A stretch of DNA of 64,000 nucleotides from contig NZ_JAOQJV010000001.1 in NCBI RefSeq assembly GCF_025567415.1, forward strand, positions 248,001-312,000, written 5' to 3'. Positions 15,441 to 22,970 of this stretch are shown piece by piece. The notes beneath the pieces were generated by a model. The model did not search any database and had not been told where the DNA came from. It saw nothing but the letters and a program-made list of their open reading frames with translations. Position 1 is the stretch's first letter, and every line of letters starts with the position of its first letter. Source of the stretch: Claveliimonas ammoniilytica. Lineage in GTDB: Bacteria > Bacillota > Clostridia > Lachnospirales > Lachnospiraceae. The translations under genes were made by a program, and so were the position numbers.

Positions 15441-15517
15441 ACAACCGGTGTTCGGTAGCTGGAGGACTCCAACCGCTACTTAATGTCGGCAGTGTAAAGA
15501 ATAAGGAGGAAAAAGAC
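15441..15517 (+). ncRNA. rpsO leader, probable S15-binding structure
   Basis: GTAGC (15455-15459) pairs with GCTAC (15475-15479), enclosing TGGA/TCCA (15460-15463 and 15468-15471) with loop GGAC and a three-base ACC bulge. A second small hairpin ACCG/CGGT lies just upstream. Firmicute rpsO leaders bind S15 through such stacked helices and repress translation of their own gene. The RBS AAGGAGGA at 15503-15510 lies just downstream. The structure is seen; the autoregulation is inferred. Confidence 0.55.
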
Positions 15518-15784
15518 ATGATAACAAAAGAGCAGAAGAGTCAGATTATCGCAGAGTATGGAAGAGGAGAAGGAGATACAGGTTCTCCGGAAGTTCAGGT
15601 TGCTATCCTGACAGCAAGAATCAATGACCTGACAGATCATTTCAAAGCTAATCCGAAAGATCACCACTCAAGAAGAGGACTTCTTAAGATGGTAGGTCAG
15701 AGAAGAGGACTTCTTGCATACCTGAAAGAGAAAGATATCGAAAGATATCGTGCACTGATTGAGAAACTTGGACTGCGTAAATAA
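15518..15784 (+). CDS. rpsO: 30S ribosomal protein S15
   Basis: 88 residues. It shows the S15 signature: 'GDTGSPEVQVAILTARINDLTDHF' region, 'KDHHSRRGLLKMVGQRRGLLAYL' and the C-terminal 'RYRALIEKLGLRK'. The length is the usual 88-89. S15 binds the central domain of 16S rRNA early in 30S assembly. The gene stands alone between its own promoter and a terminator, followed by pnp, the order seen in many bacteria. Confidence 0.98.
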   Translation: MITKEQKSQIIAEYGRGEGDTGSPEVQVAILTARINDLTDHFKANPKDHHSRRGLLKMVGQRRGLLAYLKEKDIERYRALIEKLGLRK

Positions 15785-15816
15785 TTATCGCATTTTGAGG
15801 ATTGAAGAAGTGAAAC

Positions 15817-15843
15817 AAGAGCATCGGGATAACCGGTGCTCTT
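15817..15843 (+). terminator. Terminator after rpsO
   Basis: AAGAGCATCGG (15817-15827) pairs with CCGGTGCTCTT (15833-15843) with one G-U pair, followed by ATTTTGATG. It separates rpsO from pnp, which has its own promoter downstream. Confidence 0.75.
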
Positions 15844-15895
15844 ATTTTGATGCTGTTAAAAAGAAAAATAAAAGATAGCCTTTTTATATAATGTA

Positions 15896-15904
15896 TGCTA
15901 TAAT
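15896..15904 (+). promoter_or_regulatory. pnp promoter (extended -10)
   Basis: TGCTATAAT is an extended -10 with a perfect TATAAT hexamer at 15899-15904. The region 17 bases upstream has no good -35, which extended -10 promoters can tolerate. The transcript would carry a leader of about 135 bases holding a long hairpin. Confidence 0.65.
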
Positions 15905-15920
15905 AAACAAGATTGCGAAC

Positions 15921-15997
15921 AGAGACATATATTCCGAGACCACTGAAAAGTGTATTTTGCGAAATATGTTTTTCAGTAGTTTCGGTGGTTTCTGATT
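15921..15997 (+). ncRNA. Long hairpin in the pnp 5' leader
   Basis: The core stem pairs CCGAGACCACTGAAAA (15934-15949) with TTTTCAGTAGTTTCGG (15970-15985) with one mismatch and one wobble. It is closed inside by TATTT/AAATA around TGCG and extended outside by CAGAGAC/GTTTCTG (about 15920-15926 and 15988-15994). In E. coli a double-stranded pnp leader is cut by RNase III and allows PNPase to repress itself. A similar role here is inferred; no sequence homology is claimed. Confidence 0.6.
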
Positions 15998-16048
15998 GCG
16001 CATAGTTGAAATAAGTTTAAGAGATGAATTTGAGAAAGGAATACTACC

Positions 16049-18136
16049 ATGTTTAAACAATTTGAAATGGAATTAGCTGGCAGAACACTGCGAGTTGATG
16101 TGGGAAGAGTTGCAAAACAGGCAAATGGTGCAGTATTAATGCACTATGGTGATACAACTGTGCTGTGTACAGCAACAGCATCCGAGAAACCGAGAGAAGG
16201 AATTGATTTCTTTCCGTTAAGCGTAGAATATAATGAAAGAATGTACGCTGTGGGTAAGATTCCGGGAGGATTTAACAAGCGTGAAGGTAAGGCGTCTGAG
16301 AATGCAGTTCTGACAGACCGTGTTATCGACCGTCCGATGCGTCCGCTGTTCCCGAAGGATTATCGTAATGATGTTACATTGGAGAATCTTGTACTTTCTG
16401 TAGATCAGGATTGTTCGCCGGAACTTACAGCAATGCTTGGTTCTGCAATTGCAACTACAATTTCTGACATCCCGTTTGACGGACCGATTTCTACTACTCA
16501 GGTAGGTCTGGTTGATGGCGAATTTGTATTTAACCCGACAGCTGTTCAGAAGGAAGTGTCTGACATGGCTTTGACAGTTGCGTCTACACGAGAGAAGGTT
16601 ATCATGATCGAAGCTGGAGCTAATGAAGTTCCGGAAGCACAGATGATCGAAGCGATTTATGCTGCTCACGAAGTAAACCAGAAGGTTATCGCATTTGTAG
16701 ATACAATTGTTGCAGAGTGTGGCAAACCGAAGCATGATTATCAGAGATTTGCAGTTCCGGAAGAACTTTTCGCAGCAATTAAAGAGATTGTTCCGCCGGA
16801 AGAGATGGAAAAAGCAGTATTTACTGATGAAAAGCAGGTTCGTGAGGAGAATATCCGCCAGGTAACAGAGAAGCTGGAAGAAGCTTTTGCTGAAAATGAA
16901 GAATGGCTTGCTGTACTTGGAGAGGCTGTATATCAGTATCAGAAGAAGACGGTACGTAAGATGATCCTGAAAGATCACAAGCGTCCGGATGGAAGAGCAA
17001 TTGAACAGATTCGTCCGCTTGCAGCAGAAGTAGACCTGATTCCTCGTGTGCACGGATCAGCAATGTTCACCAGAGGACAGACACAGATATGTAATGTCTG
17101 CACACTGGCTCCACTGTCGGAGGCACAGAGACTTGATGGATTAGATGAGAAAGAGACTACAAAGCGTTATATGCATCACTATAACTTCCCTTCATACTCT
17201 GTGGGTGAGACAAGACCATCCAGAGGACCGGGACGTCGTGAGATTGGACACGGAGCTCTTGCGGAGCGCGCACTTGTACCAGTTCTTCCAAGTGAATCTG
17301 AATTCCCATATGCGATCCGTACTGTATCAGAGACATTTGAGTCTAATGGATCTACATCTATGGCTTCTACCTGTGCATCTTGTATGTCTCTTATGGCTGC
17401 AGGTGTTCCAATTAAAGCTATGGTTGCAGGTATCTCATGCGGACTCGTGACCGGAGATACAGATGATGATTATCTGGTACTTACTGATATTCAGGGCCTT
17501 GAAGATTTCTTTGGAGACATGGACTTTAAGGTAACCGGTACAAAGAAGGGTATCACGGCAATCCAGATGGATATCAAGATCCACGGACTTACAAGACCGA
17601 TCGTTGAAGAAGCAATCGCACGTACAAGACAGGCTCGTCTGTTTATTATGGATGAGTGTATGTCAAAGGCAATTGCAGAGCCTAGAACAGAGGTTGGAGA
17701 ATTTGCACCTAAGATCATTCAGATGCAGATTGATCCACAGAAGATTGGCGATGTAGTTGGTCAGCGTGGAAAGACAATCAATGCGATCATTGAAGAGACA
17801 GGCGTTAAGATCGATATTACAGATGATGGCGCTGTATCTATCTGTGGTACTGATGCAGCTGGAATGGCTCGCGCAAAACAGTTGATCGAGATTATTGTAA
17901 CTGACTTTGAAGCGGGACAGGTTCTGGAAGGAAAGGTTGTCAGCATCAAAGAGTTCGGTGCATTCCTTGAATTTGCACCTGGAAAAGAGGGAATGGTGCA
18001 CATTTCTAAGATTTCTAAAGAAAGAATCAAACAGGTTGAGGATGTACTTACCCTGGGTGATGTGGTTAAGGTTGTATGCCTTGGCAAGGATAAGATGGGA
18101 CGTCTTTCATTCAGCATGAAGGATGTAGCTGAATAG
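16049..18136 (+). CDS. pnp: Polyribonucleotide nucleotidyltransferase (PNPase)
   Basis: 695 residues, normal length. Two RNase-PH-like domains: the first at about 10-225, beginning 'LRVDVGRVAKQANGAVLMHYGDT', and the second at about 320-545 with 'TSMASTCASCMSLM' phosphate site and 'MDIKIHGLT' catalytic region. They are joined by the all-helical linker. A KH domain ('VVGQRGKTINAIIEETG') and an S1 domain ('GKVVSIKEFGAFLEF') at the C-terminus bind RNA. It degrades RNA phosphorolytically from the 3' end to nucleoside diphosphates and takes part in mRNA turnover. Transcribed from its own promoter behind a long leader hairpin, and ended by a strong terminator. Confidence 0.98.
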   Translation: MFKQFEMELAGRTLRVDVGRVAKQANGAVLMHYGDTTVLCTATASEKPREGIDFFPLSVEYNERMYAVGKIPGGFNKREGKASENAVLTDRVIDRPMRPLFPKDYRNDVTLENLVLSVDQDCSPELTAMLGSAIATTISDIPFDGPISTTQVGLVDGEFVFNPTAVQKEVSDMALTVASTREKVIMIEAGANEVPEAQMIEAIYAAHEVNQKVIAFVDTIVAECGKPKHDYQRFAVPEELFAAIKEIVPPEEMEKAVFTDEKQVREENIRQVTEKLEEAFAENEEWLAVLGEAVYQYQKKTVRKMILKDHKRPDGRAIEQIRPLAAEVDLIPRVHGSAMFTRGQTQICNVCTLAPLSEAQRLDGLDEKETTKRYMHHYNFPSYSVGETRPSRGPGRREIGHGALAERALVPVLPSESEFPYAIRTVSETFESNGSTSMASTCASCMSLMAAGVPIKAMVAGISCGLVTGDTDDDYLVLTDIQGLEDFFGDMDFKVTGTKKGITAIQMDIKIHGLTRPIVEEAIARTRQARLFIMDECMSKAIAEPRTEVGEFAPKIIQMQIDPQKIGDVVGQRGKTINAIIEETGVKIDITDDGAVSICGTDAAGMARAKQLIEIIVTDFEAGQVLEGKVVSIKEFGAFLEFAPGKEGMVHISKISKERIKQVEDVLTLGDVVKVVCLGKDKMGRLSFSMKDVAE

Positions 18137-18150
18137 GATATAATATTAAG

Positions 18151-18175
18151 GGACCGGATTTTCTGGTCCTTTTTT
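18151..18175 (+). terminator. Intrinsic terminator after pnp
   Basis: GGACCGG (18151-18157) pairs with CTGGTCC (18163-18169), loop ATTTT, followed by a six-T run. Classical form, 14 bases after the pnp stop. Confidence 0.85.
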
Positions 18176-18219
18176 ATTAAAGCAAACTTAAGATTCAGGT
18201 TATTAATTCTTTAGATTCT

Positions 18220-18382
18220 ATACACATCCATGTCACATATCTCCGTTATGCTAAATATAGTTGGAAAGGAAAGCCGGAATTAGTCATATTGTAGGGGGAG
18301 ACGCAATATAATAATAAAGTCGGCAATCCAATCAAACTTACAGATGAGTATAATTGAAACAGAAAGATAGGAGGAGATTTGC
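18220..18382 (+). other. Possible structured leader before a small ORF
   Basis: The stretch between the pnp terminator and the small ORF contains an inner hairpin ATATTG/CAATAT around a purine-rich GGGGGAGA loop (about 18285-18312). Outer bases GCCG (18271 onward) and GTCGGC (18318-18324) could close it. It resembles a regulatory leader in layout, but I do not recognise a known riboswitch class and no convincing -35/-10 pair stands out. Confidence 0.3.
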
Positions 18383-18541
18383 ATGGATAAGGGGACATAC
18401 AGAGATAACTATCAGGAAGTTATATCGATGGAAGAGTATCTGCTCAGAAGGCAGCGTATCCGGGAAGCCGGACGTAAGAACCAGCAGTCTGACGTTGTGG
18501 AAAATAGTCCCGCCTGGTTCATGGCAGAACTTTATATTTAA
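18383..18541 (+). CDS. Small protein of 52 residues, unknown
   Basis: The ATG at 18383 follows the strong site GATAGGAGGAG, and the frame ends with TAA at 18539-18541. The product is charged and soluble: an acidic/aromatic start ('MDKGTYRDNYQEVISMEEYL'), a basic stretch ('LLRRQRIREAGRKN') and a C-terminus 'SPAWFMAELYI'. No membrane segment, cysteine or known motif is seen. A terminator 25 bases downstream makes it a free-standing transcription unit, which supports a real gene. A longer overlapping reading frame (18354-18554) lacks a placed RBS and looks spurious. Function unknown. Confidence 0.65.
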   Translation: MDKGTYRDNYQEVISMEEYLLRRQRIREAGRKNQQSDVVENSPAWFMAELYI

Positions 18542-18565
18542 CCCACATACATAAGAATTTCAAAG

Positions 18566-18600
18566 AAAGAGCTGCACGGAACAATCTGTGCGGCTCTTTT
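18566..18600 (+). terminator. Intrinsic terminator after the 52-residue ORF
   Basis: AAAGAGCTGCAC (18566-18577) pairs with GTGCGGCTCTTT (18588-18599) with one G-U pair, and a T-run overlaps the end of the stem. It lies 25 bases past the stop. Confidence 0.85.
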
Positions 18601-18622
18601 GCAAATAAATAAAGTAAAGACT

Positions 18623-18651
18623 TTGAAAAAAAGTATTAAATGGTATATAAT
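18623..18651 (+). promoter_or_regulatory. SigA promoter of the SEC-C gene
   Basis: -35 TTGAAA (18623-18628), a 17-base spacer and -10 TATAAT (18646-18651). It lies 64 bases before the start codon at 18715 and directly behind a terminator. Confidence 0.8.
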
Positions 18652-18714
18652 ATTGTGAGCGGATTAGGCATGCCTGCCGTCTGCAATATTTTAACAGACA
18701 AAGGAGAAACAAAA

Positions 18715-19218
18715 ATGGCTGGATTATTAGATCAGTGGCGTAAAATCGCATATAACGAACAGGCAGACAGAACCGAGCTTCAGAATTTCTGGGCTAATTA
18801 TTTTAATATTGAAAAGGACATTTATGAGCAGCTGTTATCGGATCCGGATACAGAAGTACGCGGAACTGTAAAGGAACTGGCTGAAAAGTATGGTCAGGAT
18901 GTTATGACTATGGTTGGATTTCTGGATGGAATTAACGAGAGTCTGAAAGAAGAGAACCCGATCGAAGATCTGTCAGAAGATACACAGGTGAACCTGGTAT
19001 TTGATAAGGCTCTTCTGTATAAGAATATGGTGGCTGCCAAGGCTGACTGGCTGTATGAACTGCCGCAGTGGAAAGAAATCTTCTCTGAGGAAGAATTAAA
19101 GGCGCTTTACAAGGAGCAGAGAGATTCCGGTACAGTTCGTAAACCAAAGAAAATCGGAAGAAATGATCCATGTCCATGTGGAAGTGGCAAGAAGTACAAG
19201 AAGTGCTGTGGTAGATAA
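18715..19218 (+). CDS. SEC-C zinc-motif protein
   Basis: 167 residues from the ATG at 18715, which follows AAAGGAGAAAC; the frame is open further upstream, but that crosses the promoter. The C-terminus 'GRNDPCPCGSGKKYKKCC' is the SEC-C motif of SecA, which binds zinc through three Cys and a Cys/His and, in SecA, contacts SecB and ribosomes. The N-terminal 140 residues are acidic and helical with no motif I recognise. Stand-alone SEC-C proteins are common in clostridia; a role in protein quality control or ribosome contact is possible but not shown. Confidence 0.85.
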   Translation: MAGLLDQWRKIAYNEQADRTELQNFWANYFNIEKDIYEQLLSDPDTEVRGTVKELAEKYGQDVMTMVGFLDGINESLKEENPIEDLSEDTQVNLVFDKALLYKNMVAAKADWLYELPQWKEIFSEEELKALYKEQRDSGTVRKPKKIGRNDPCPCGSGKKYKKCCGR

Positions 19219-19275
19219 TAATTCTCTGTTTGTATGATCATATGACAGGGGAATGGAAAAGGAAATGGAACTGTT

Positions 19276-20196
19276 ATGGGAATAAATAATGAACTGCTCC
19301 AGAAGATTGATGAGAAGTATCCCAGATTAAGCAAGGGGCAGAAGAAGCTTGCCGATTACATCCGGCAGGAATACGATAAGGCTGCGTTTCTTACAGCCGC
19401 TAAAATGGGAGAAGTGGTAGGTGTCAGTGAATCGACGGTTGTTCGTTTTGCTATGACTCTTGGATATAAAGGGTATCCGGAATTTCAGAAAGCATTGGAA
19501 GAACTGGTGCGGACCAAGTTGAATTCTATACAGCGGATGGAAGTGACCTATGGAAGGATCAGTCAGGGAGAGATCCTGACGTCGGTTCTGCAGGCTGATA
19601 TTGAAAAGATTAAGCTTACCATGGGAAGTATGGATCAGGAAGCGTTTGAGATGGCGGTGGATACGATTCTGAAAGCAAAGAGAATCTATGTGATCGGTAT
19701 TCGGAGCTGTGCTCCGTTAGCTAGCTTTCTGAGTTATTATCTGCAGTTGATCTGTGAAGATGTGACGCTTGTTAATACCAACAGTTCCAGTGAAATATTT
19801 GAACAGTTGATTCGTATCGGACAGGATGATGTAGTGATTGGTATCAGTTTTCCACGTTATTCCATGAGGACTTTAAAAGCACTTGAATTTGCGAATAATC
19901 GCAATGCCAAGGTGATTACATTGACGGACAGTGTTCATTCACCGATGAATCTGTATTCGTCCTGCAATCTGATTGCACGAAGTGATATGGCGTCTATTGT
20001 AGACTCTCTGGTGGCACCTTTGAGTGTGATCAATGCGCTAGTAGTAGCTCTTTGCATGAAGAAGCAGAAAGAAGTAGTGGCAACACTCGAAACACTGGAG
20101 AAGATCTGGGACGAGTATCAGGTATACAGTAAGGATGAACTGAATATGGTTACGGATAAGGTGGAATTTTCGAATCTTGGCGGAGATGATATTTAG
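19276..20196 (+). CDS. MurR/RpiR family transcriptional regulator
   Basis: 306 residues. The N-terminal HTH_6 domain (about 1-85) includes 'LSKGQKKLADYI', 'AAKMGEVVGVSESTVVRFAMTLGYKGYPEFQ'-type residues typical of RpiR proteins. A SIS sugar-phosphate-binding domain follows (about 125-260), with 'IYVIGIRSCAPLASFLSYYL' and 'VVIGISFPRYSMRTLKALE'. Such regulators sense phosphosugars. No sugar genes flank it; it is followed 3 bases later by a flavoprotein gene, so its target is not evident from context. The start ATG at 19276 has only a weak RBS. Confidence 0.9.
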   Translation: MGINNELLQKIDEKYPRLSKGQKKLADYIRQEYDKAAFLTAAKMGEVVGVSESTVVRFAMTLGYKGYPEFQKALEELVRTKLNSIQRMEVTYGRISQGEILTSVLQADIEKIKLTMGSMDQEAFEMAVDTILKAKRIYVIGIRSCAPLASFLSYYLQLICEDVTLVNTNSSSEIFEQLIRIGQDDVVIGISFPRYSMRTLKALEFANNRNAKVITLTDSVHSPMNLYSSCNLIARSDMASIVDSLVAPLSVINALVVALCMKKQKEVVATLETLEKIWDEYQVYSKDELNMVTDKVEFSNLGGDDI

Positions 20197-20198
20197 TT

Positions 20199-21428
20199 AT
20201 GAGTAAAGTGATTATTATAGGAGGCGGTGCTGCAGGTATGTTTGCGGCAGTACATGCGTCTGATAAAGGGCATGAAGTACATCTTTTTGAAAAGAATGAG
20301 AAGCTTGGTAAAAAGTTATATATTACCGGAAAGGGAAGATGCAATATTACCAACGCCTGTGATGTGGAGGAACTTTTTCAGGCAGTAATCGGCAATCCGA
20401 AGTTCCTTTACAGCAGTTTTTATACGTACACGAATCAGAATGTGATTGATTTTTTTGAAAATGAAGGCCTTGCTACGAAGATTGAGCGAGGCAACAGAGT
20501 ATTTCCGGTATCTGATCACTCTTCGGATGTAATCCGTACTTTGTCAGAGGCTATGAGGAAACGTGGTGTTCAGATACACTTGAATCAGAAAGTAGAAAAA
20601 GTGCTGCAGAAAGATGGAATGTTTGATGGGATTGTTCTGGAGGATGGTAAGACAGTAAAAGGCGACAGCTGCATTATCGTGACAGGAGGTCTTTCCTATC
20701 CATCTACTGGTTCCACCGGCGATGGATACAGATGGGCAGAAGCACTTGGACACAAGGTGACGGAGCGGAGTCCAGGACTGGTTCCGCTTGAGACAAAAGA
20801 GCCATGGGTAAAAACACTTCAGGGATTGTCGCTTAGAAATGTTAATGTCACTGTTTTAGATGGACGTAAGAAATATTACGAAGAGTTTGGTGAACTTTTG
20901 TTTACACATTTTGGCGTGAGTGGTCCGACTGTGATCAGTGCCAGCAGTATCGTAGGACAGATGTTGAAAAAGAAAGAACTCACACTGACAATTGATCTGA
21001 AACCGGCACTTTCTGAGGAACAGCTTGATAAGAGGTTGCTGAGAGATTTTGAAGAACAAAAAAATAAACAGTTCAAAAATGCACTTGGTGGTTTGTTTCC
21101 TTCCAAACTGATTCCGGTTATGGTAGAACTCAGTGGGATTTTGCCGGAGAAGCAGGTGAATGCTATTTCTAAAGAAGAACGCCGCAGTCTGGTACGTTTA
21201 ATTAAGAATTTTGCAATGACACTTACTGGAATTCGTGGATATAATGAGGCAATCATAACCAGAGGTGGTGTATCAGTCCGGGAGATTGATCCTGGTACTA
21301 TGGAGTCAAAGAAAGTTAAAAATCTTTATTTTGCAGGTGAAGTTCTGGATCTGGATGCAGTAACAGGAGGATATAATCTGCAGATTGCCTGGTCTACCGG
21401 ATACATGGCAGCACAGGAAATACGATAG
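20199..21428 (+). CDS. HI0933-family flavoprotein (NAD(P)/FAD-dependent oxidoreductase, YhiN-like)
   Basis: 409 residues, beginning 3 bases after the RpiR gene. The N-terminal dinucleotide fold is 'VIIIGGGAAGMFAAVHASDKG', followed by 'EKNEKLGKKLYITGKGRCNITN', the family signature. The C-terminal FAD loop is 'NLYFAGEVLDLDAVTGGYNLQ'. Length and ending are typical. The biochemical role of this widespread family is poorly defined. In clostridia it commonly stands upstream of cmk and ispH as here, so it is probably an ancestral housekeeping gene. The cmk start follows 14 bases later. Confidence 0.92.
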   Translation: MSKVIIIGGGAAGMFAAVHASDKGHEVHLFEKNEKLGKKLYITGKGRCNITNACDVEELFQAVIGNPKFLYSSFYTYTNQNVIDFFENEGLATKIERGNRVFPVSDHSSDVIRTLSEAMRKRGVQIHLNQKVEKVLQKDGMFDGIVLEDGKTVKGDSCIIVTGGLSYPSTGSTGDGYRWAEALGHKVTERSPGLVPLETKEPWVKTLQGLSLRNVNVTVLDGRKKYYEEFGELLFTHFGVSGPTVISASSIVGQMLKKKELTLTIDLKPALSEEQLDKRLLRDFEEQKNKQFKNALGGLFPSKLIPVMVELSGILPEKQVNAISKEERRSLVRLIKNFAMTLTGIRGYNEAIITRGGVSVREIDPGTMESKKVKNLYFAGEVLDLDAVTGGYNLQIAWSTGYMAAQEIR

Positions 21429-21441
21429 AAAAGGTGAAAAT

Positions 21442-22119
21442 ATGGGATTTAATATAGCAATTGATGGACCGGCAGGTGCCGGAAAAAGTACAATAGCCAA
21501 GTTGGTGGCGGCCAGACAGAATTGCATCTATGTGGATACGGGCGCAATGTACCGTGGCCTTGCTGTACATTTTCTCGGAAAACAGATTGATCCATCAGAT
21601 ATCAATGCGGTAATTGATGCCTGCCGGGATGCGGATGTAAGTATCCGTTACGAAGACGGTATGCAGCAGGTGTATTTGAATGGAACGAATATTACCGGAC
21701 AGCTTCGAAGTGAAGAAGTCGGCGATATGGCGTCTAAGACATCTGCGATTCCTGAAGTTCGCACAAAACTTCTGGAACTGCAGCGCACTATGGCAAGAGA
21801 ACATGATGTAGTGATGGATGGAAGAGATATCGGAACCAATATCCTGCCAGATGCAGATGTGAAGATATATCTGACTGCAAGTGTGGAAACTCGTGCTAAG
21901 CGGAGATTTGATGAGCTTCAGGCAAAAGGACAGGAATGTGATCTGACTAAGATTCAGGAAGACATCAGAGCGCGGGATCACAGGGATATGACGCGAGAGA
22001 CTGCGCCGCTCAAACAGGCAGACGATGCAGTGCTGGTGGACAGTTCTGATATGAACATAGAAGAAGTAACAGATGCGATTCTTGCGATATGTGCAGATAA
22101 GCAGAAGGAGACGGTATGA
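21442..22119 (+). CDS. cmk: Cytidylate kinase
   Basis: 225 residues from ATG 21442 (AAAAGGTGAAAA before it). The P-loop is 'IDGPAGAGKST', followed by 'YVDTGAMYRGLA', and the CMP-binding and catalytic segments 'VMDGRDIGTNILPDADVKIYLTA' and 'RARDHRDMTRE' are in place. It phosphorylates CMP and dCMP with ATP. The stop overlaps the ispH start by 4 bases (ATGA), indicating translational coupling in the cmk-ispH-S1 operon common to clostridia. Confidence 0.97.
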   Translation: MGFNIAIDGPAGAGKSTIAKLVAARQNCIYVDTGAMYRGLAVHFLGKQIDPSDINAVIDACRDADVSIRYEDGMQQVYLNGTNITGQLRSEEVGDMASKTSAIPEVRTKLLELQRTMAREHDVVMDGRDIGTNILPDADVKIYLTASVETRAKRRFDELQAKGQECDLTKIQEDIRARDHRDMTRETAPLKQADDAVLVDSSDMNIEEVTDAILAICADKQKETV

Positions 22120-22970
22120 AAGTTCTGTTAGCTAAGACTGCCGGTTTTTGCTTTGGAGTGAAACGTGCGGTTGATACCGTATACCAACAGGTAGAAGAGA
22201 ATAAAGACTGTAAGATCTATACGTTTGGTCCGATCATTCATAACGATGAAGTGATCAAGGATATGCAGGCGAAAGGTGTGACTGTACTGGAGGGAGAAGA
22301 AGATCTTCCAAAGGCAAAGAACGGGATTGTGATCATACGATCCCACGGAGTGCCGAAACGCATCTGTGACCGAATGGATGAACTGGGAATTCAGTACGTC
22401 GATGCGACCTGTCCATTTGTGAAAAAGATTCATAAAATTGCAATGGAAAAAGCAGAAGAGGGCGCATTTCTTGTGGTGATAGGCAATCCGGTACACCCGG
22501 AGGTAGAAGGCATTATGGGCTGGGCTGGAGAAGATGCGGCTGTTATTTCTACGGCAGAGGAAGCAGAGCATCTGACGGTGCCAGAGGACAGGAAAATATG
22601 TGTTGTTGCACAAACGACATTTAATTACAATAAATTCAAAGAATTGGTTGAAATTATTTCGAAAAGGCGTTATGATATAAGTGTTTTGAATACGATTTGC
22701 AGTGCGACGAAAGAGCGGCAGACTGAAACTGCCCGTATTGCAGACAGGGTCGATGCGATGATCGTTATTGGAGATAAACGAAGTTCCAATACCCAGAAGC
22801 TATTCGAGATATGCAAGAATGCATGTAACAATACGTACTATATACAGACACTTGACGATTTGAATGTGAATCAATTAAGGTCCGTGGAAACAGTAGGTAT
22901 TACAGCAGGGGCATCCACGCCCAATAATATAATTGAGGAGGTTCAAAATTATGTCAGAATTAACTTTTGA
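22116..22970 (+). CDS. ispH: 4-hydroxy-3-methylbut-2-enyl diphosphate reductase
   Basis: 284 residues. The three Fe-S cysteines are in 'TAGFCFGVKRAV' (Cys12), 'VDATCPFVKKIH' and 'NTICSATKERQ'. 'IIRSHGVPK', 'GNPVHPEVEG', 'AQTTFN' and 'GASTPN' match substrate-binding motifs. It makes IPP and DMAPP in the last step of the MEP pathway. The gene overlaps cmk by 4 bases at its start and the S1 gene by 20 bases at its end. In some clostridia these last two are fused into one protein; here they are separate frames. Confidence 0.97.
   Translation: MKVLLAKTAGFCFGVKRAVDTVYQQVEENKDCKIYTFGPIIHNDEVIKDMQAKGVTVLEGEEDLPKAKNGIVIIRSHGVPKRICDRMDELGIQYVDATCPFVKKIHKIAMEKAEEGAFLVVIGNPVHPEVEGIMGWAGEDAAVISTAEEAEHLTVPEDRKICVVAQTTFNYNKFKELVEIISKRRYDISVLNTICSATKERQTETARIADRVDAMIVIGDKRSSNTQKLFEICKNACNNTYYIQTLDDLNVNQLRSVETVGITAGASTPNNIIEEVQNYVRINF

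Noticed and set aside
16217..17053. 278-codon open frame on the minus strand
   Set aside because: Lies wholly opposite pnp, low-complexity composition and no RBS or family pattern; a shadow of biased codon use.
18354..18554. 66-codon frame overlapping the 52-residue ORF
   Set aside because: No RBS at its start; the overlapping frame at 18383 has an AGGAGG-type site and better composition.
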